Source: Hyperoplus lanceolatus (lineage: Eukaryota > Chordata > Actinopteri > Uranoscopiformes > Ammodytidae). Taken from it: a stretch of DNA of 64,000 nt. Position 1 is the stretch's first letter. The number at the start of each line of letters is the position of its first letter. A program made the translations under genes and the position numbers. The notes under the pieces are model-generated. The model worked only from the letters and a program-made list of their open reading frames with translations. It searched no databases and was not told the origin of the DNA. Positions 13,351 through 25,394 of this stretch are shown here, piece after piece. Location: contig CM049410.1 in NCBI GenBank assembly GCA_026929865.2, forward strand, positions 20,237,501 to 20,301,500. The letters run 5' to 3'.

Positions 13351-15225
13351 TGTATCATCTTTTGATAAAATAAACTGGATTCTTCGCTCTTTTGTTATCA
13401 TTGCCTGATTTTGCTAGGAAATGACAGAGATGTAGTTTAAAAACAATGTACCATTTAAATGTACCCATATGTAATTTAGGAAAACTTTGGAAAGTAGAAA
13501 CACATTTTAAACAGGCTCTTGTTTGTGTCCAGGTCCTCTCTGTCCTTTTTTCAGCTTTTTTTTCCAACTTCATTGTTCATGTCATGAAACACCTTGGGCT
13601 AAAGACAGGTATTTGAGTCGTGAGTACAGTTTGCCAAGGGAATGGTTTCTGAGCTGCAATACTGAAGCAGAAGTGAGTGGGTGTTTCATTTTAAAGAACA
13701 GGTAAATCCATACTGAACAGCCTGGGAGAAAACACTGGACGACAAAGAGGAGTGATCTGGCATGCAATGACACAGCACAATATAATAAACACTGTGCTTT
13801 AAGCATCTATGCAGTAGTAGTAGTGTTTGTATCACACACACCTCACTTAAAACGTTCTTGCATGTTGATGTTGAGCAGGTAAATTGATCACCATCTTAGT
13901 TAGGCCTGCTAACATTTGCTAATTAGCACTAGACACAAGAACAGCTGAGGATGATAGGAATGTTATTAGTTTGGCAGATTCTTAGTGCATCATCCAAAGT
14001 ATAGTAAAGTAATTAAACTTTTGGCTATATGATGGAGCTAGATGAGAATTCAGAGATTACCAAATGTATTTATCCATACATTTAGGCCCCGTGTGAACAA
14101 GACTGGAGTAATACATTTCTTGGCCGATCTACTCAATGGCAGCTGAGACGTTATCCTCAAAACCAAAAAATTTAAACCTCGTAGCAATGCTAGAAGAAAA
14201 GTCCATGGATTAGGTCAGAATAAGGATTCATCTTGTCTGTACAAACCATCCAATAGTTTTGAAGATATTTTAGTATGGAACAAAGTGGTGGATCAAATGG
14301 CAGATCTACAGAAACAAGTTAATTTACATAAACCAAAGTTGGTGACTAAGACAAACAATCTTATCTTCTCAGAACATAGGGATACATTTGAGATCAATTT
14401 TATCCAATGAGAAATTCATGTCAAGATAACATTCCCATATTAAAACCATATTTTTTAATATACAGCATTGTTTCAGGACTTTAATGTATGTCTATTGGTT
14501 GGAGAGTAGACACTAAACAAATGTCGTTCTCAGACCTTTGTGATTAGCATTAACGTTTCTTGTGTAGTTGCTCATGTTATATCAGCTCTTCTCAATGATT
14601 AAAGGCTCTGGCAACCCACAGACATAAATATATGACATTAATGTTGGGTTTCTCTATAAGCTGTTTACAGTCATCCAATTAAAAATGTATTTTCATAAAT
14701 ATTATAAAATTTAGTCTAAAAAACTGGTGGTGTGGGCGTGGCCAACAACGTTCTGTAAGGGAATGTTCTCTCACTCACGGTGCTGAGCAGGTTAAACCCA
14801 GTTCAGACAAAAGATTCACCACACAACGAGAAGCAAACTTGAAAATGCTGCACATGCTCACAACGAGCCTGACTGGCAGTTCACACTGCTGCACGGGCTG
14901 CGACGGTAGCTGGTTTCCCTAGCAACGGTGAATGCTTTGGCACAGCTGAGAGCGCAAGCTCAACATCACTTGCAGAAAGTAACTTATTATTATTAGGCCT
15001 ATATAGGTTTGCAATTAGTTGTAGGATATTTTTTCCCACTACAACCGCAACCTATTTAATTGAAACAGGTGTCAGTGTCACAATGAAAATATATAAAAAT
15101 ATCTCTGTCTCATATTCATTGTTATATCTTATTAGTTTATTTCCCATTTAACTTGCAAAAAAATCTGCTATCTATTTTAGACATATGCATTTTTAAATGT
15201 TTTTGAGGATAGGAGTGGGAATAAT

Positions 15226-15228
15226 AGA

Positions 15229-15268
<40 letters not shown>
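15226..15268. repeat. GA microsatellite
   Basis: About 43 bp of GA repeats with one GATA interruption, inside the TTAA element at 14603-16045. Confidence 0.95.
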
Positions 15269-15740
15269 AAAACGGAGTCTGATTATGTTTCTCATCACGT
15301 GAGCTGATGCGATATGCGGTTTGAATTAAGAGCACAAGGAGTAAAATATAAAAAAAGACAATCAAATGAGTTCAAACCAGCCGGCCTTGACTTTTTTTGT
15401 TGCGAGTCGACGTGTCAGAGGCATGAATCGGCGCAGCAATCGACAGTGGCTTTTCTGCGCAATTTGGAGACATGTCTCTCAGGTCTCGGGACACAATCGG
15501 ATCGTGAAAGCCTGTCCCCTCTACAACATTAACGTTCAGGAATCCCCGGTGATCATTTAGTCTTAAACCACATAGTTTTTCTGCACGGCGGCTCGGCGAG
15601 GTGTCACTGTGAACGTTACCATCACAGTGTTTCACCGGGGTGCGCGCTGCTTCGCTCAGACGGGGCTGTGAGTGTAGGCTCAGGCGCAAAGAGACAGTCT
15701 GTATCTCTTGCGCGGCACCAGAGATATTGTATATATTTGT

Positions 15741-15909
15741 TTTTTAGAACGTGTGACGTCCCAAGATATTGACGTAAGCCAAAGTTCGAATCAGAAATTT
15801 TCAAATGGCCGTCTCAATGCATTTTAGAACAGAGATCCTTCGCGTGACGTCCCAAGATATAGCTCGCTCTAAGCTGAGGCAACATTCGAATCAGGATTTT
15901 TCAAATGCT
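15741..15909. repeat. Two tandem ~91-bp units inside the TTAA element
   Basis: GTGACGTCCCAAGATAT begins at 15753 and again at 15844. Both are preceded by TTTTAGAAC and followed by a TTCGAATCAG...TTTTCAAATG block, so the whole unit is duplicated. Each unit carries a GTGACGTC core resembling a CRE/ATF half-palindrome, which may be coincidental. Confidence 0.8.
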
Positions 15910-16049
15910 CGACCAACTGACATGACAGTATGTTTGCGGGGGGTTGGCAGCTATTCCTAAAACCTTTCATATACATATTAGCACTGATTTTACCCCCCAA
16001 ATAACATAGTTACAAGGATTTAGTGGATTTGGGTTGCCAGGGCCTTTAA

Positions 16050-19000
16050 GCGGTATGGTGGACCCTACCCACTGCTCTCTGACTAACATTAATCCTTTCC
16101 ACCACACCTGGATGTTAGTAAGTTGTTTTGTTGTCCTGAACCTGGCTCATATTTCATTTTTGTCACATTTCCGTTCATTCTTTCGTTGATTTAACCACTG
16201 ACTCAGCTGCTCAATCATTGTGGCAGGGACCTGTCACTTGGGCTCTTATTCATCCAAGTGTGGTGCCCGTAATAAATTATCTTCTTCTTGGAGGGGCTCA
16301 TTAGTCATCTCTATTTAGTTTTGCCGTGGTGTGACAACCATGACAAAACATTGTTTGTTTTGTGTATTAGAAGCCAACTGCAGTTTAAGAAGTAGACTTC
16401 TCCAAATACTAATGAACCAGCCATACGTGTCCAGAAGGAGATTGGGTGGAAAAGGAGAGAAGAAATGAGGATATACTTAAATTCCTTCCCTGACACCTTC
16501 AGGTTTGAAAAGCATCTTGATAAGTATTGTGATGTTTTTTTACTCAGTAAAGCCTTTCTCTTTCTTAATTATCCTTATCAAATATTTATATAAATGCTTG
16601 TTTGTGAAATGTAAAGCCGGCCACAATACTCTTCATTCTGTCTTGGCTTTTTTTTTTGCCGCTGGCAGAGTGAGGCCTCAGTAGGGGAGAGGAATCAAAT
16701 CCAGCAGCCCTTCCTAAGCTTAAAAAAAGGGATGAAACTGACACTAAAGGGGCTCATCCTGTTCATTCAATAATAATCCATTTACATGGCATTGTATTAG
16801 AGTAGTCTTGGTACGACTTAATCTAACTATATTATTCCATAAAGGTATTTTGAGCTTTTTGAGTGTGTGCTCATCCATTGATTTTTTGTCAGGGTAGGCT
16901 TCATTTGTCAAAGCGAGACATGATCTGGAAAGTCATGTCAGTATATTACGTTTTATGAAACAGGAACAGCAGGGAAATTGCAAATGCACATTGCTATTTA
17001 TCTTAATATCTTATCAATTACACAATACTATGTGGATCTACAGAAAAACAAGGCACTGGTGAATTTAGAACAGTGTAATCTATATTCAAAATGTTTGTGA
17101 TGTAGTAGGCATAATATGGATCTTTGATGAGCAGGTTTGTGTCAGGGAGTTAGCATATACTGTACCTTCAATACAATGTTGATACAAGAATGTTATCTGG
17201 GGAGAGTTTGGTGACATGGAAATTGGAGATTAGAATTTAAATAAAAAGTACAGACCTTAAGTGTTCCCACTACATTCCTGTGGGTTTCAACAATGCAAGT
17301 GGTCTTAGTGCTTACATGGTAAATGATCACATGCTGCTAAAAATGTACGAGATACGATATTTCATTCATAGCTTCTTACAATTGACCTTTTTGCTTTGCA
17401 GTTTCAGAGCTTAGAGAATTGTGTTTGCACCATTTTCTGCCCTTCCAATCACTTTTCATGCCTTTCTCCTGTTGATCTGTTTATTAATTCAAAATTACAA
17501 GGAATATTAAAGTCACAGGTTTAGAATTGTATTGACTCAGAAAGCTTTCGAGTCACGATTTGTGGTCTGACAAAAGGACCAGCAGAGCTGATTGAGAGGG
17601 ATGACCTTCACAAGTGCTTATCCAGGGCATGGTGCTCTGGGCAACCGAATATCGGCATTGGATTATTCTTACATTCCTAATTAGTGCACTCGGGCTTCGG
17701 ATCAAGCAACCTCCATCAAGGAGCATCCACACAATTATATTAATCACAAATCTTAATCTAAACAGGTTGTTGCACATAAAGATTGTTTGTTAAGAAACGA
17801 TATGGAAATGATATCGATCGTCATGTTGAAAACCGGTCTCCCGTATTGAATCATAATTACATTTCTACCTTTAGTTTGAAATACTAAACCTCCAATTTTA
17901 TTGAGACAGCAGAGCCTTCGGTGCTCTCTTCTAGGGCCCAAACATTGAACAGCAAAAGGCTACAAGCTTGATAGAGGAGTAATGGTGAGACTTCACCATT
18001 AGGCCAGAATCCCTCTGCATAAAGCTTGCAGGGTGAAAAGTGAGCGTTATCCTAGACCTTCTTTGTTGATTTATAAAAATAAATCAAGGAATTGCTTGGG
18101 TGACAAGTTAAAGATATCACTTAAAGTATTAATTCTCAATCCTTAACAGATTGAAACAGCATTTACTTCAATATTGAACCAGCTTTCCTACAATTTTTCC
18201 AGGCAGTTTACCTACCTCACCGTGTACTTTCAGGGAGTTGGAGGGCTGAATTTGACAGAAGTATAATGAGAGAGGCCTAACTCATATAGTGAACGGAGCA
18301 AAATCATGTACACTTGACCTTGTAGGGCAATTATAATGAAGGAAACCTTTCAAGAAGTACACCAGCACTCCAGTATTTCATTAAACTTAACGATTTCCTT
18401 TAATTGTGCTTAAAGGTTGAGCAATAACCTCTTCAATCAATGGGATATCTGACTGTATAACTATTCACAGTGAGACTGTTGAAAACATGTTGAGTCCACT
18501 CCTTAGAAAAATTTAATACAAAAGACAGAGTGGATGACAATTATGGTAAATTACTGAAAATGTCTCTGCCAAGTCGCATGATATAAGATGATTAAAAGCA
18601 TAAATAGCCACACTTAAGCCTTACTTAAGTTCTGCAGTTCTCTATTTATGACCTTCCAAAAGCATATTTCAAAATGTGATCAATGCTGATTTGGTCGTCC
18701 TCTGTACTTTGGTCCGCATCACTGGGCAGCCATTGAAAATAACCCTTGTCAGAGTTTGCAATTTCTGACAATGAATGGGATGACCATGTTCTTTAGTTAT
18801 CGCTAGCATATAACAGTATAAAATATGTATGTTTGATTTAAAATGACAATGTTGTTTCCTTTTCTTTTTTTTCTGACCTGTTTTCTCACTTGGTTAAACT
18901 TCTGACGGATAACCTTGTGCATCCCAAGTGAAGCAGTGCTCTATGGTAGCTATGCTACACTTCTCTGAGCCTGTTTGCCTTTGATCAATGTTTGTCAGAT

Positions 19001-22000
19001 TGACTGAGTTAACAGTAGCCTGGAGTGTGCACCTGCGACCTGGCTTCAGAGATTATTTTATGTCGCTGTTCATTAAGCCAGAACCGTTTAAACCAGCAGG
19101 GCTTTTTGTGTGCGACTCTGCCTGCTCAGCGAACAAGCTCCCAAACTTATAATTTCGGTCATGCATTAATGCCTGTCTGCCGCAGTTGGCACAGCACACA
19201 CAAAGAAAAATGTCACATTTAAACTGCATTGTTCAACACTGACTTTAATAATTTCACATGAGAGATGTACCGTACATTTTACAAAAAGCTTCTTAAATCT
19301 TGAGACTTTCCATGTTATGCCATTGTTGGGTTTCATGTGGGTTCCTTCCTTCCTTCTTTCCTTTGGTATAATAAGGTATATTCTTGCCATATGTTCAAGG
19401 TTCTTTATTGTGATTTTTTTTGTGTACGTGCAAACAGTGTTGTTCCTCCCTTCCAACAGATGTGAAACAGACGATATTGATTAGCCATATAGAGCAGCAT
19501 AACATTTCATGTTTCAAGTTTTTGGGCATTAAAATAAAATTACCATTACAAACTTTCAAGTTATCAAAAAAAGTTTACAAAAAAAAAGAGGTAATGCTAA
19601 CAATGTTTAAAAGTGACCAGTGAGGGTGAAGGTGGCTGGTGTGGTTTAGACCACGAGTGGGTTTCAGTTCAGGTCATAGCTCTTGACCGAGGTGCTGGCT
19701 TCAGAACTGGAGATGAAGGGAGCTGTGCTGCGGCTGCTCCCTGCTCCTGAACAGTCAGGGTGGGTAAACAGCAGAGCTGGAGGATCTATGTAGGAACATA
19801 ATGCCGTGAGAGCGTTGCATTTCTGAGAAGTTTTTTTAAGTTGTTTATTTGTCATTTCCACTTACATAGCACATGATAATGAAATGACATTTTATCATGC
19901 ACCAATGTGCTCTCACAGAAATGAATGCACATGAATACAACATGACGTACAAAACTGCAAAGGCGGGTCTTTGGCAATGGTGTGTCTTCTGGCATTTAAA
20001 GTGCGGTTTGCTGCAAATCCGTATGTAGTGACAGTTAAAAATTGATCGTACAGCAGAGTAAAAACACTGAATAAGCAATATGAGGATCTAAACTCACAGT
20101 ATATGTGTCTCAAAGAAGTGATAAAATACCTGGTGCAGTGGCACAATGAGTTAACAAACAATTAACTTGAATGCAATCCTCCCTCTGTTGCTCCCTGAGT
20201 ATGTATCTGTCGGGGCTTCTCTGAGACTTTGTTCACAGAGTGGTGCCATCCGCTACACCAGACCGCTTATTTCACTGGAGGACCATGTGTTTCCCTTTAA
20301 TTTGTAAAACTCCAACAAACTGTCAAACACATTTTGACGTGATCACTTTCCAATTGACAGAGCTCTCCTCCTATTGTGCCCATTGCAGTAAACATCTCTG
20401 TGCTGTAACTTCCAGTCTCTGCTCTTATAACGTGCAACCAGGGAGCCACTCCAAGTTGCAAAGCACACTGCGGTTTCTGCTTTATTAATGTGATTTTGAG
20501 ACATATTTTACCAGGGATATACAGAACCAATAAATGCAACGTCAACAAGAGTAATGGTGATATTACATGCATATAAATATACAAAGAGATGGAGGGCCTT
20601 TGATTTATTCAATTAATCTATTCAACTTTAGATTACATGTGAGGAAGTAAAAGGCAGAGCAGACATAGGTCCTGGCTCCCATTGGGGCAGAGTTGCTCTC
20701 AGTTTAAATGCACCACAGAGGATTGGATGAATATTGGTTTTGTTGGCAGCTCAAGCCTGCCGCGCATGCCTCTGCTGCTGTTGGACATATTTCATAAGCC
20801 ATACATTGATTGACCATAAACTTGTTTAAGCAGCAGAGGCTGTACAATGGAGAGATGCATGCAGGGTAGCTGCTTATCATAAGTTGTTTGCCTGAGCTTT
20901 GGACTGTGATGTTCAGAGGCCATGTTCCAAAATGTTTCGAGCACCAGACAGCCGCTGCCCCGCCGGCTGTGTTTGCTTCTGGATCCAACTCATGTGAAAT
21001 TGATATGTGGGGGGACACTGATCCATGCTGAAATGGGACGACACCCGAAACTAATGTCAAACATATTCTCATCCATGCCTGCCTCTACAGCACCAACATT
21101 TTCTTTGTCCCCGTTTCTGGAAGCTATGGGAGGTCAGTCATTCAAATTAAAGGGGCAAATAACAGTACAGAGCCCTGTTGTGACCAGCCTCACATGGTTC
21201 ACGAATCATGGCTAAGCCAAGCACATACTGTAGATGAAAGAGGTTAGCTTCCTTCACGGACATCCGGCTCTGATAGGAATGTGCAGCCATATCATTCTTC
21301 CCAGCGGACCCTCTCAGCTCCTATATGAGTATTACAGTACAGCTCATCGACAGCAACATGACATGTTATTTCTTCATCTTGCAGATCCTGTCTGTCCTCC
21401 AGTGGTTTCTTGTTAAACACAATCTCTGAAAGCACAAGCCAAATGTGGGACTGTCAACATCATCTCCATCTGTAATAGCCTTCAGTTATACGATATGAAT
21501 GTAAACCTATTGCATATGCTCTCTCAGGTAAATGTTTGAGGTAAGCAGTGTTTGATAAGTTCTGTGAAAATATGAAGACCGCTATTTAGTTAACTAGCGG
21601 TATGGCTCTAGAGTTGTCAATAATGGTCTGTGGGATGGTCCTCTGCTTTGGGCCACACTGTAAAATCTAAACTACTTGATGGATTACTATACATTCTGAA
21701 GAAACATTGACGCGTCCTGCAGGATAAATCGTATAAAATTTTGGGAACCCTTGACCTTTCATTTTGTTTTACCATTGGCTCCAAATCTTATGTTGTCAGG
21801 AACTTTAATTAATGACATACCTGCCACATTAATGACATTCCCATCAGCCCCATCTTTGCACTTGGTGCTAATTACCTTATGTTAGCGTGCCAACATGCTA
21901 AACAAAGATGTTGAACATGATCAATATTAAACGTCCTTAACATCATGTGCATGTTCTTCGAGATATTTGGTAGCATGATGATATTAGCATAGCATCATAA

Positions 22001-22451
22001 ATGCAGCCTCCTATTATAGATGGTTGTTATGGACTTTTTCTACTTCTCCCACTCAAGCCTTTCCTGGTCACTGTTAAAAAACATGTTGTATATACGGCCT
22101 AATCAGTTGCTCTGACACTAATTCAATTGCATTCAATATATCAGTGCCCTTTTATAGAAGTTAATCACTTTTAAAATGTATCAAGTCCTCTCCCTTAATT
22201 TCTTTCCCTTCCACTGTTGAAACCCAGTGACCCAATGAGGACTCCCCTAATTCTGAATTTGAACTCACTCTGAACCAACTGACCACTATTGTTTAACCCA
22301 GTCTCAATTTCATCGGTGCAAGTAATTGATACTCACTCTTAGAGAGCCCAGTGGACCATAGTATATGATTTCACTTACATTATCAATTGTTGGAAGATGT
22401 ATTTTGACCAGAGGTCAGAGGCCTTGATCTGACAGGGATTCAGTGTTCTGC
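16050..22451. other. 6.4-kb repeat-poor intergenic tract
   Basis: The longest stretch in the left half without a recognisable mobile element. It includes the candidate element at 17520-17780 and, at 20768-20779 / 20829-20840, a 12-bp perfect inverted pair GCCTCTGCTGCT. A 122-codon minus-strand frame at 20704-21072 shows no domain. Confidence 0.55.
17520..17780. other. Candidate conserved non-coding element
   Basis: Repeat-free block with TGACTCAG, CATTCCTAATTAGTGCACTC and TATTAATCACAAATCTTAAT, that is, AP-1-like and homeodomain-like sites close together in an otherwise plain region. No open frame of note. Confidence 0.3.
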
Positions 22452-22753
22452 TCAGTAACCAGAGCCGGCCCAAGCCTTCAGGGGGCCCTAAGCGAAATAT
22501 GATTAGGGGGCCCCTCTCCAATATCTATAGTTTTAGCGCTGCTGAAACTATAGATCTTTGTTAAATATCATTCACACACCCAGTGTTTTCCGCTAGTGCC
22601 TCCATTGTGCAGCTGTGTGAAAATATTAGACAGACGAGATTCAGACCCTCTTAGGGGGGTCCGGGGGTATGCCCTCCCGGGAGATTTTTTTAACCTTTTT
22701 AAAGTGAAATGCATGAATCTGGTGCACTTTGAGAGGAAAATTAAGAAGCTTAA

Positions 22754-23688
22754 AGCGGCTACGAGTAACATTTAAATATCTTTTAAACAGCCTCATGTTT
22801 CCTCTCATAATCATAAATTACCTTTAACAGCAAACCAGCCCATCAGTGCAAAGAAAGACGTTTTTAAATAGTTTTTATTACTGCATTTGATCTGGTCGTA
22901 CACCTAGTCCGATTTTCGGTTCACGCGTGCATGCTCTATGGTCACATATCCGTATTGGTCACAGATTTCAGCGTGGCGCAGGAACGTGAATTGAGAAGCC
23001 TATCCCTCCAGGTGAGGGAAGGGGAGCGGGAGCCTTGTTTGAGACAGTTGTTTGTCGTCATAATGACTGATAACGGGGCTGAACCATCAAAGAAAAAAAA
23101 GAAAATGCAATGAAGAAAAGCTAAAAGGGAGAGTGGTAGACGAGCGGGAGGGCGTTGCCAAGCAACGTAGCCTATACACAATTTCACGCAGCGAAACTAG
23201 ACTGCAGTGTTTACTCCTAAATGAATGAGCGGTAGCCTACTAAAACAAAGTTTACTTTGCCTCACCAGCATCATCAGATGACCATTATTCATCGGAAATA
23301 GTCATTATTTACAACATAAACACATTACCTCATCGTGATCCATACTAACTAACTGCCATCTCTCGTTCATTCGCTTTGTGTGAGGACACGGGGACTCGTT
23401 CAGCTCCGTGAGAGGTGACAATGCATCAACTCATTGCAATCAGGTGTGTTTAGCACTTACTGGCATTAGTTGATGCTGTGTCACCCATAGACTCACGGAG
23501 CCGAAAAGAGTCCGGTGCCCTCACACTTTCAACACACGGACACGCCACGCACCATATTGCTTCCTGATTATTTGAATCTTGCACTCCCTGCACGAGCTAC
23601 AAAACAGCTTCACGACAGCTGGCGTCGTAATAATACTACCGCTTTTGTTCGAAGGTGTCGCCAACGTGCCGACTTACTCGTAGTGGCT
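22754..23688 (+). mobile_element. TTAA-flanked DNA transposon (family T1), copy 1, nested in hAT
   Basis: A 935-bp element between TTAA at 22750-22753 and 23689-23692. Inverted ends are AGCGGCTACGAGTAA and, read inverted, AGCCACTACGAGTAA (13 of 15 match). The second copy (43876-44759) has exactly the same limits at an unrelated locus, and the related hAT fragment at 52972 lacks it, so the borders are firm. TTAA duplication is known for piggyBac and Kolobok elements; I cannot decide between them. A frame ending LRSLSLQVREGERE...MTDNGAEPS stays open in both copies. Confidence 0.88.
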
Positions 23689-23750
23689 TTAATCTGAGAA
23701 ATTTTGTGTGAACAAATCTTTTGGAGACACTGGGTCGGATGAATTAAAAG

Positions 23751-23858
23751 CTATTGAAGAAGGACACATGGATTTTCCATAAAAATATTATTATAAAATA
23801 AAATATTATGGATGGTCCTCTGGGTTGGGCTTGGAGCTTTTTTTCTTTTACGGGACAT
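23751..23858 (-). pseudogene. 35-codon basic frame, possible N-terminus of the family-1 hAT protein
   Basis: The frame starts MSRKRKKAPSPTQRT and ends MENPCVLLQ before TAG. A homologous frame of exactly the same length is in the family-1 fragment at 53409-53516, matching at 25 of 35 residues. The RKRKK cluster looks like a nuclear localisation signal, as seen at the start of many hAT transposases. No other transposase domain is visible, so this is either a first-exon remnant or a chance frame kept by common descent. Confidence 0.4.
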
Positions 23859-24168
23859 ATTTCTCTGTAATATAATGAATGCATTTAAATGCAGTGAGAG
23901 GAACGAAGCAGAAGAACTCTGTTGTCCAGCTACTGTATCTTTTTTTCACAGACAAGGCTGAAATAGGCTATAGACTATACACAGTGCATGGGCAACTGAG
24001 GGCAGCCCCATTTCCAATTGTTTTTTAATAAACTCAATACACACTGTGTATGGATGTGAACGTGACATGATCAGATCATTTCGGATTACCTCCCAGATGA
24101 ACTGATTACATTTTTAGGCTATTAATTATCTAGACCAAAACATTTTATTCCTTTTTGTGTATGATAAC

Positions 24169-25243
24169 CAGTGTTGGGAACGTTACTTTAAAAAAGTAAT
24201 TAGTTATAGTTACTCACTACTTGTTTCCAAAAAGTAACTTAGTTAGTAACTGAATTACTTTATAATAGAAGTAACTAGTTACCAGGGAAAGTAACTATTT
24301 GCGTTAGCCTATACTGTAAAAAGAAAAAAGTTGCTATATGTCAACAAATTTGGATTTTTCTGAGCAGTTTTCACAAGTCAGTTGAAATAAGTAGAACAGA
24401 CAGGTAGGCCTACTTGTAGGCTACATAACCTTCAATATTTATTGAACATCAACAGACAGCAAGAGGTTTATCCTGCACTTCAAGTATTTTGTTCTCAACA
24501 AAAGTAGTAGAGGAAACTGCTGAATGTACCGTGCTGATCTGCTATATTACTGGATTCACTTCAGGGGTGTCGGCTAAAACACCACTTAAGGCCAAAAACG
24601 TCAGACTATGAAGCATGAGACGATGAGAGGAGGAGTAATGATTTATCCGCTGTTTATTTCTTTCTTTAACATGCAGAGCAGCATACAGATCCCAGGAAAA
24701 GAACAATAGCAAAATTCGGCTCGTGATGACACGCTAAACAGCTGTTGCAACCGGCGAATCGCGCCCGTTTAATAACGTGCATAAATTATAATTTTTAGAG
24801 ATCAGGAAACTCCATGCACTTACTCACAAGGGCGATGCAAACAAACTCAGGGAAAGCACATTTCAACCGTGGATTGATAGGTGGTTACTGCGGCAACGTG
24901 CACGCTCACACAGCAGAGAGAGAAAGAAAAAGAAACTTCACTAAACAGGCGCTCTGGCTGACTGACGTGACAGCGCTAACTGACAGTTATAATGTGATCC
25001 ACACTGAATAAAACACAACTTAAAACACAGCGGTCTCCTCACTAGCAGTTTGTGTAGTATGGAGCCAGGGGTGCGTTCGGATTACACTGTTTATTCAATC
25101 AATAGTAACGCACCGCATTTAACGTTCAGTAACGATAACGGCGTTGTAACGACGGAAAAAGTAATTAGTTAGATTACCCCGTTACTGAAAAAAAACAGCG
25201 TTACCTAACGCCGTTATTTTAAACGGCGTTATTCCCAACACTG
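24169..25243. mobile_element. Non-autonomous hAT element (family 4) nested in hAT family 1
   Basis: A 1075-bp element with 8-bp duplication ATGATAAC (24161-24168 and 25244-25251) and terminal repeat CAGTGTTGGGAA at both ends. The subterminal parts are rich in GTTAC/AGTAACTAGTTA at the left and AACGCCGTTA/GTTAC at the right, a pattern common in fish hAT MITEs. No transposase is visible. The 65-codon frame at 24814-25011 is not recognisable. Confidence 0.88.
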
Positions 25244-25394
25244 ATGATAACTCACATTTGTATGATATGATGTTAATATCAAACACACAACAAAAAAAAT
25301 AAAAACATTTTTTTTTTGAGGGGGCCCCCTGGCGGTCGAGGGCCCTAAGCGACCGCTTAGTTCGCTTATGCCTCGGGCCGGCTCTGTCAGTAAC

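Larger units (their letters stand above)
9627..14598. other. Intergenic, no gene recognised
   Basis: Unique DNA apart from the hAT-like MITE (12226-12649), the GT run and the candidate element at 12950-13350. Minus-strand frames at 9660-9911, 10769-11041 and 11084-11332 have no domains. Confidence 0.55.
14603..16045. mobile_element. TTAA-flanked DNA transposon (family T2)
   Basis: A 1443-bp element between TTAA at 14599-14602 and 16046-16049, with terminal repeats AGGCTCTGGCAACCCA and, inverted, AGGCCCTGGCAACCCA (15 of 16 match). It is piggyBac- or Kolobok-like by its target site. The interior is CpG-richer than its surroundings around 15300-15720 and contains a GA run (15226-15268) and a 91-bp-period tandem repeat (15741-15909). 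Frames such as 15372-15689 (minus, 105 codons) match no transposase that I recognise. Confidence 0.8.
22460..25386 (-). mobile_element. hAT element (family 1) carrying two nested insertions
   Basis: A 2927-bp element with 8-bp target duplication TCAGTAAC (22452-22459 and 25387-25394) and terminal repeat CAGAGCCGGCCC. GGGGGCCCC-type subterminal sequence occurs at both ends. It contains a TTAA-flanked element (22754-23688) and a second hAT (24169-25243); without these it would be about 0.9 kb. The orientation is taken from a short basic reading frame on the minus strand (23751-23858). A related fragment lies at 52972-53725 and an orphan terminus at 5045-5073. Confidence 0.9.

Noticed and set aside
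15372..15689. 105-codon minus-strand frame in the TTAA element
   Set aside because: No transposase motif recognised. The CpG-rich composition lowers stop frequency, so a chance frame is likely.
20768..20840. 12-bp perfect inverted pair GCCTCTGCTGCT, considered as a microRNA hairpin
   Set aside because: The 49-base loop and lack of further pairing do not fit a microRNA precursor.
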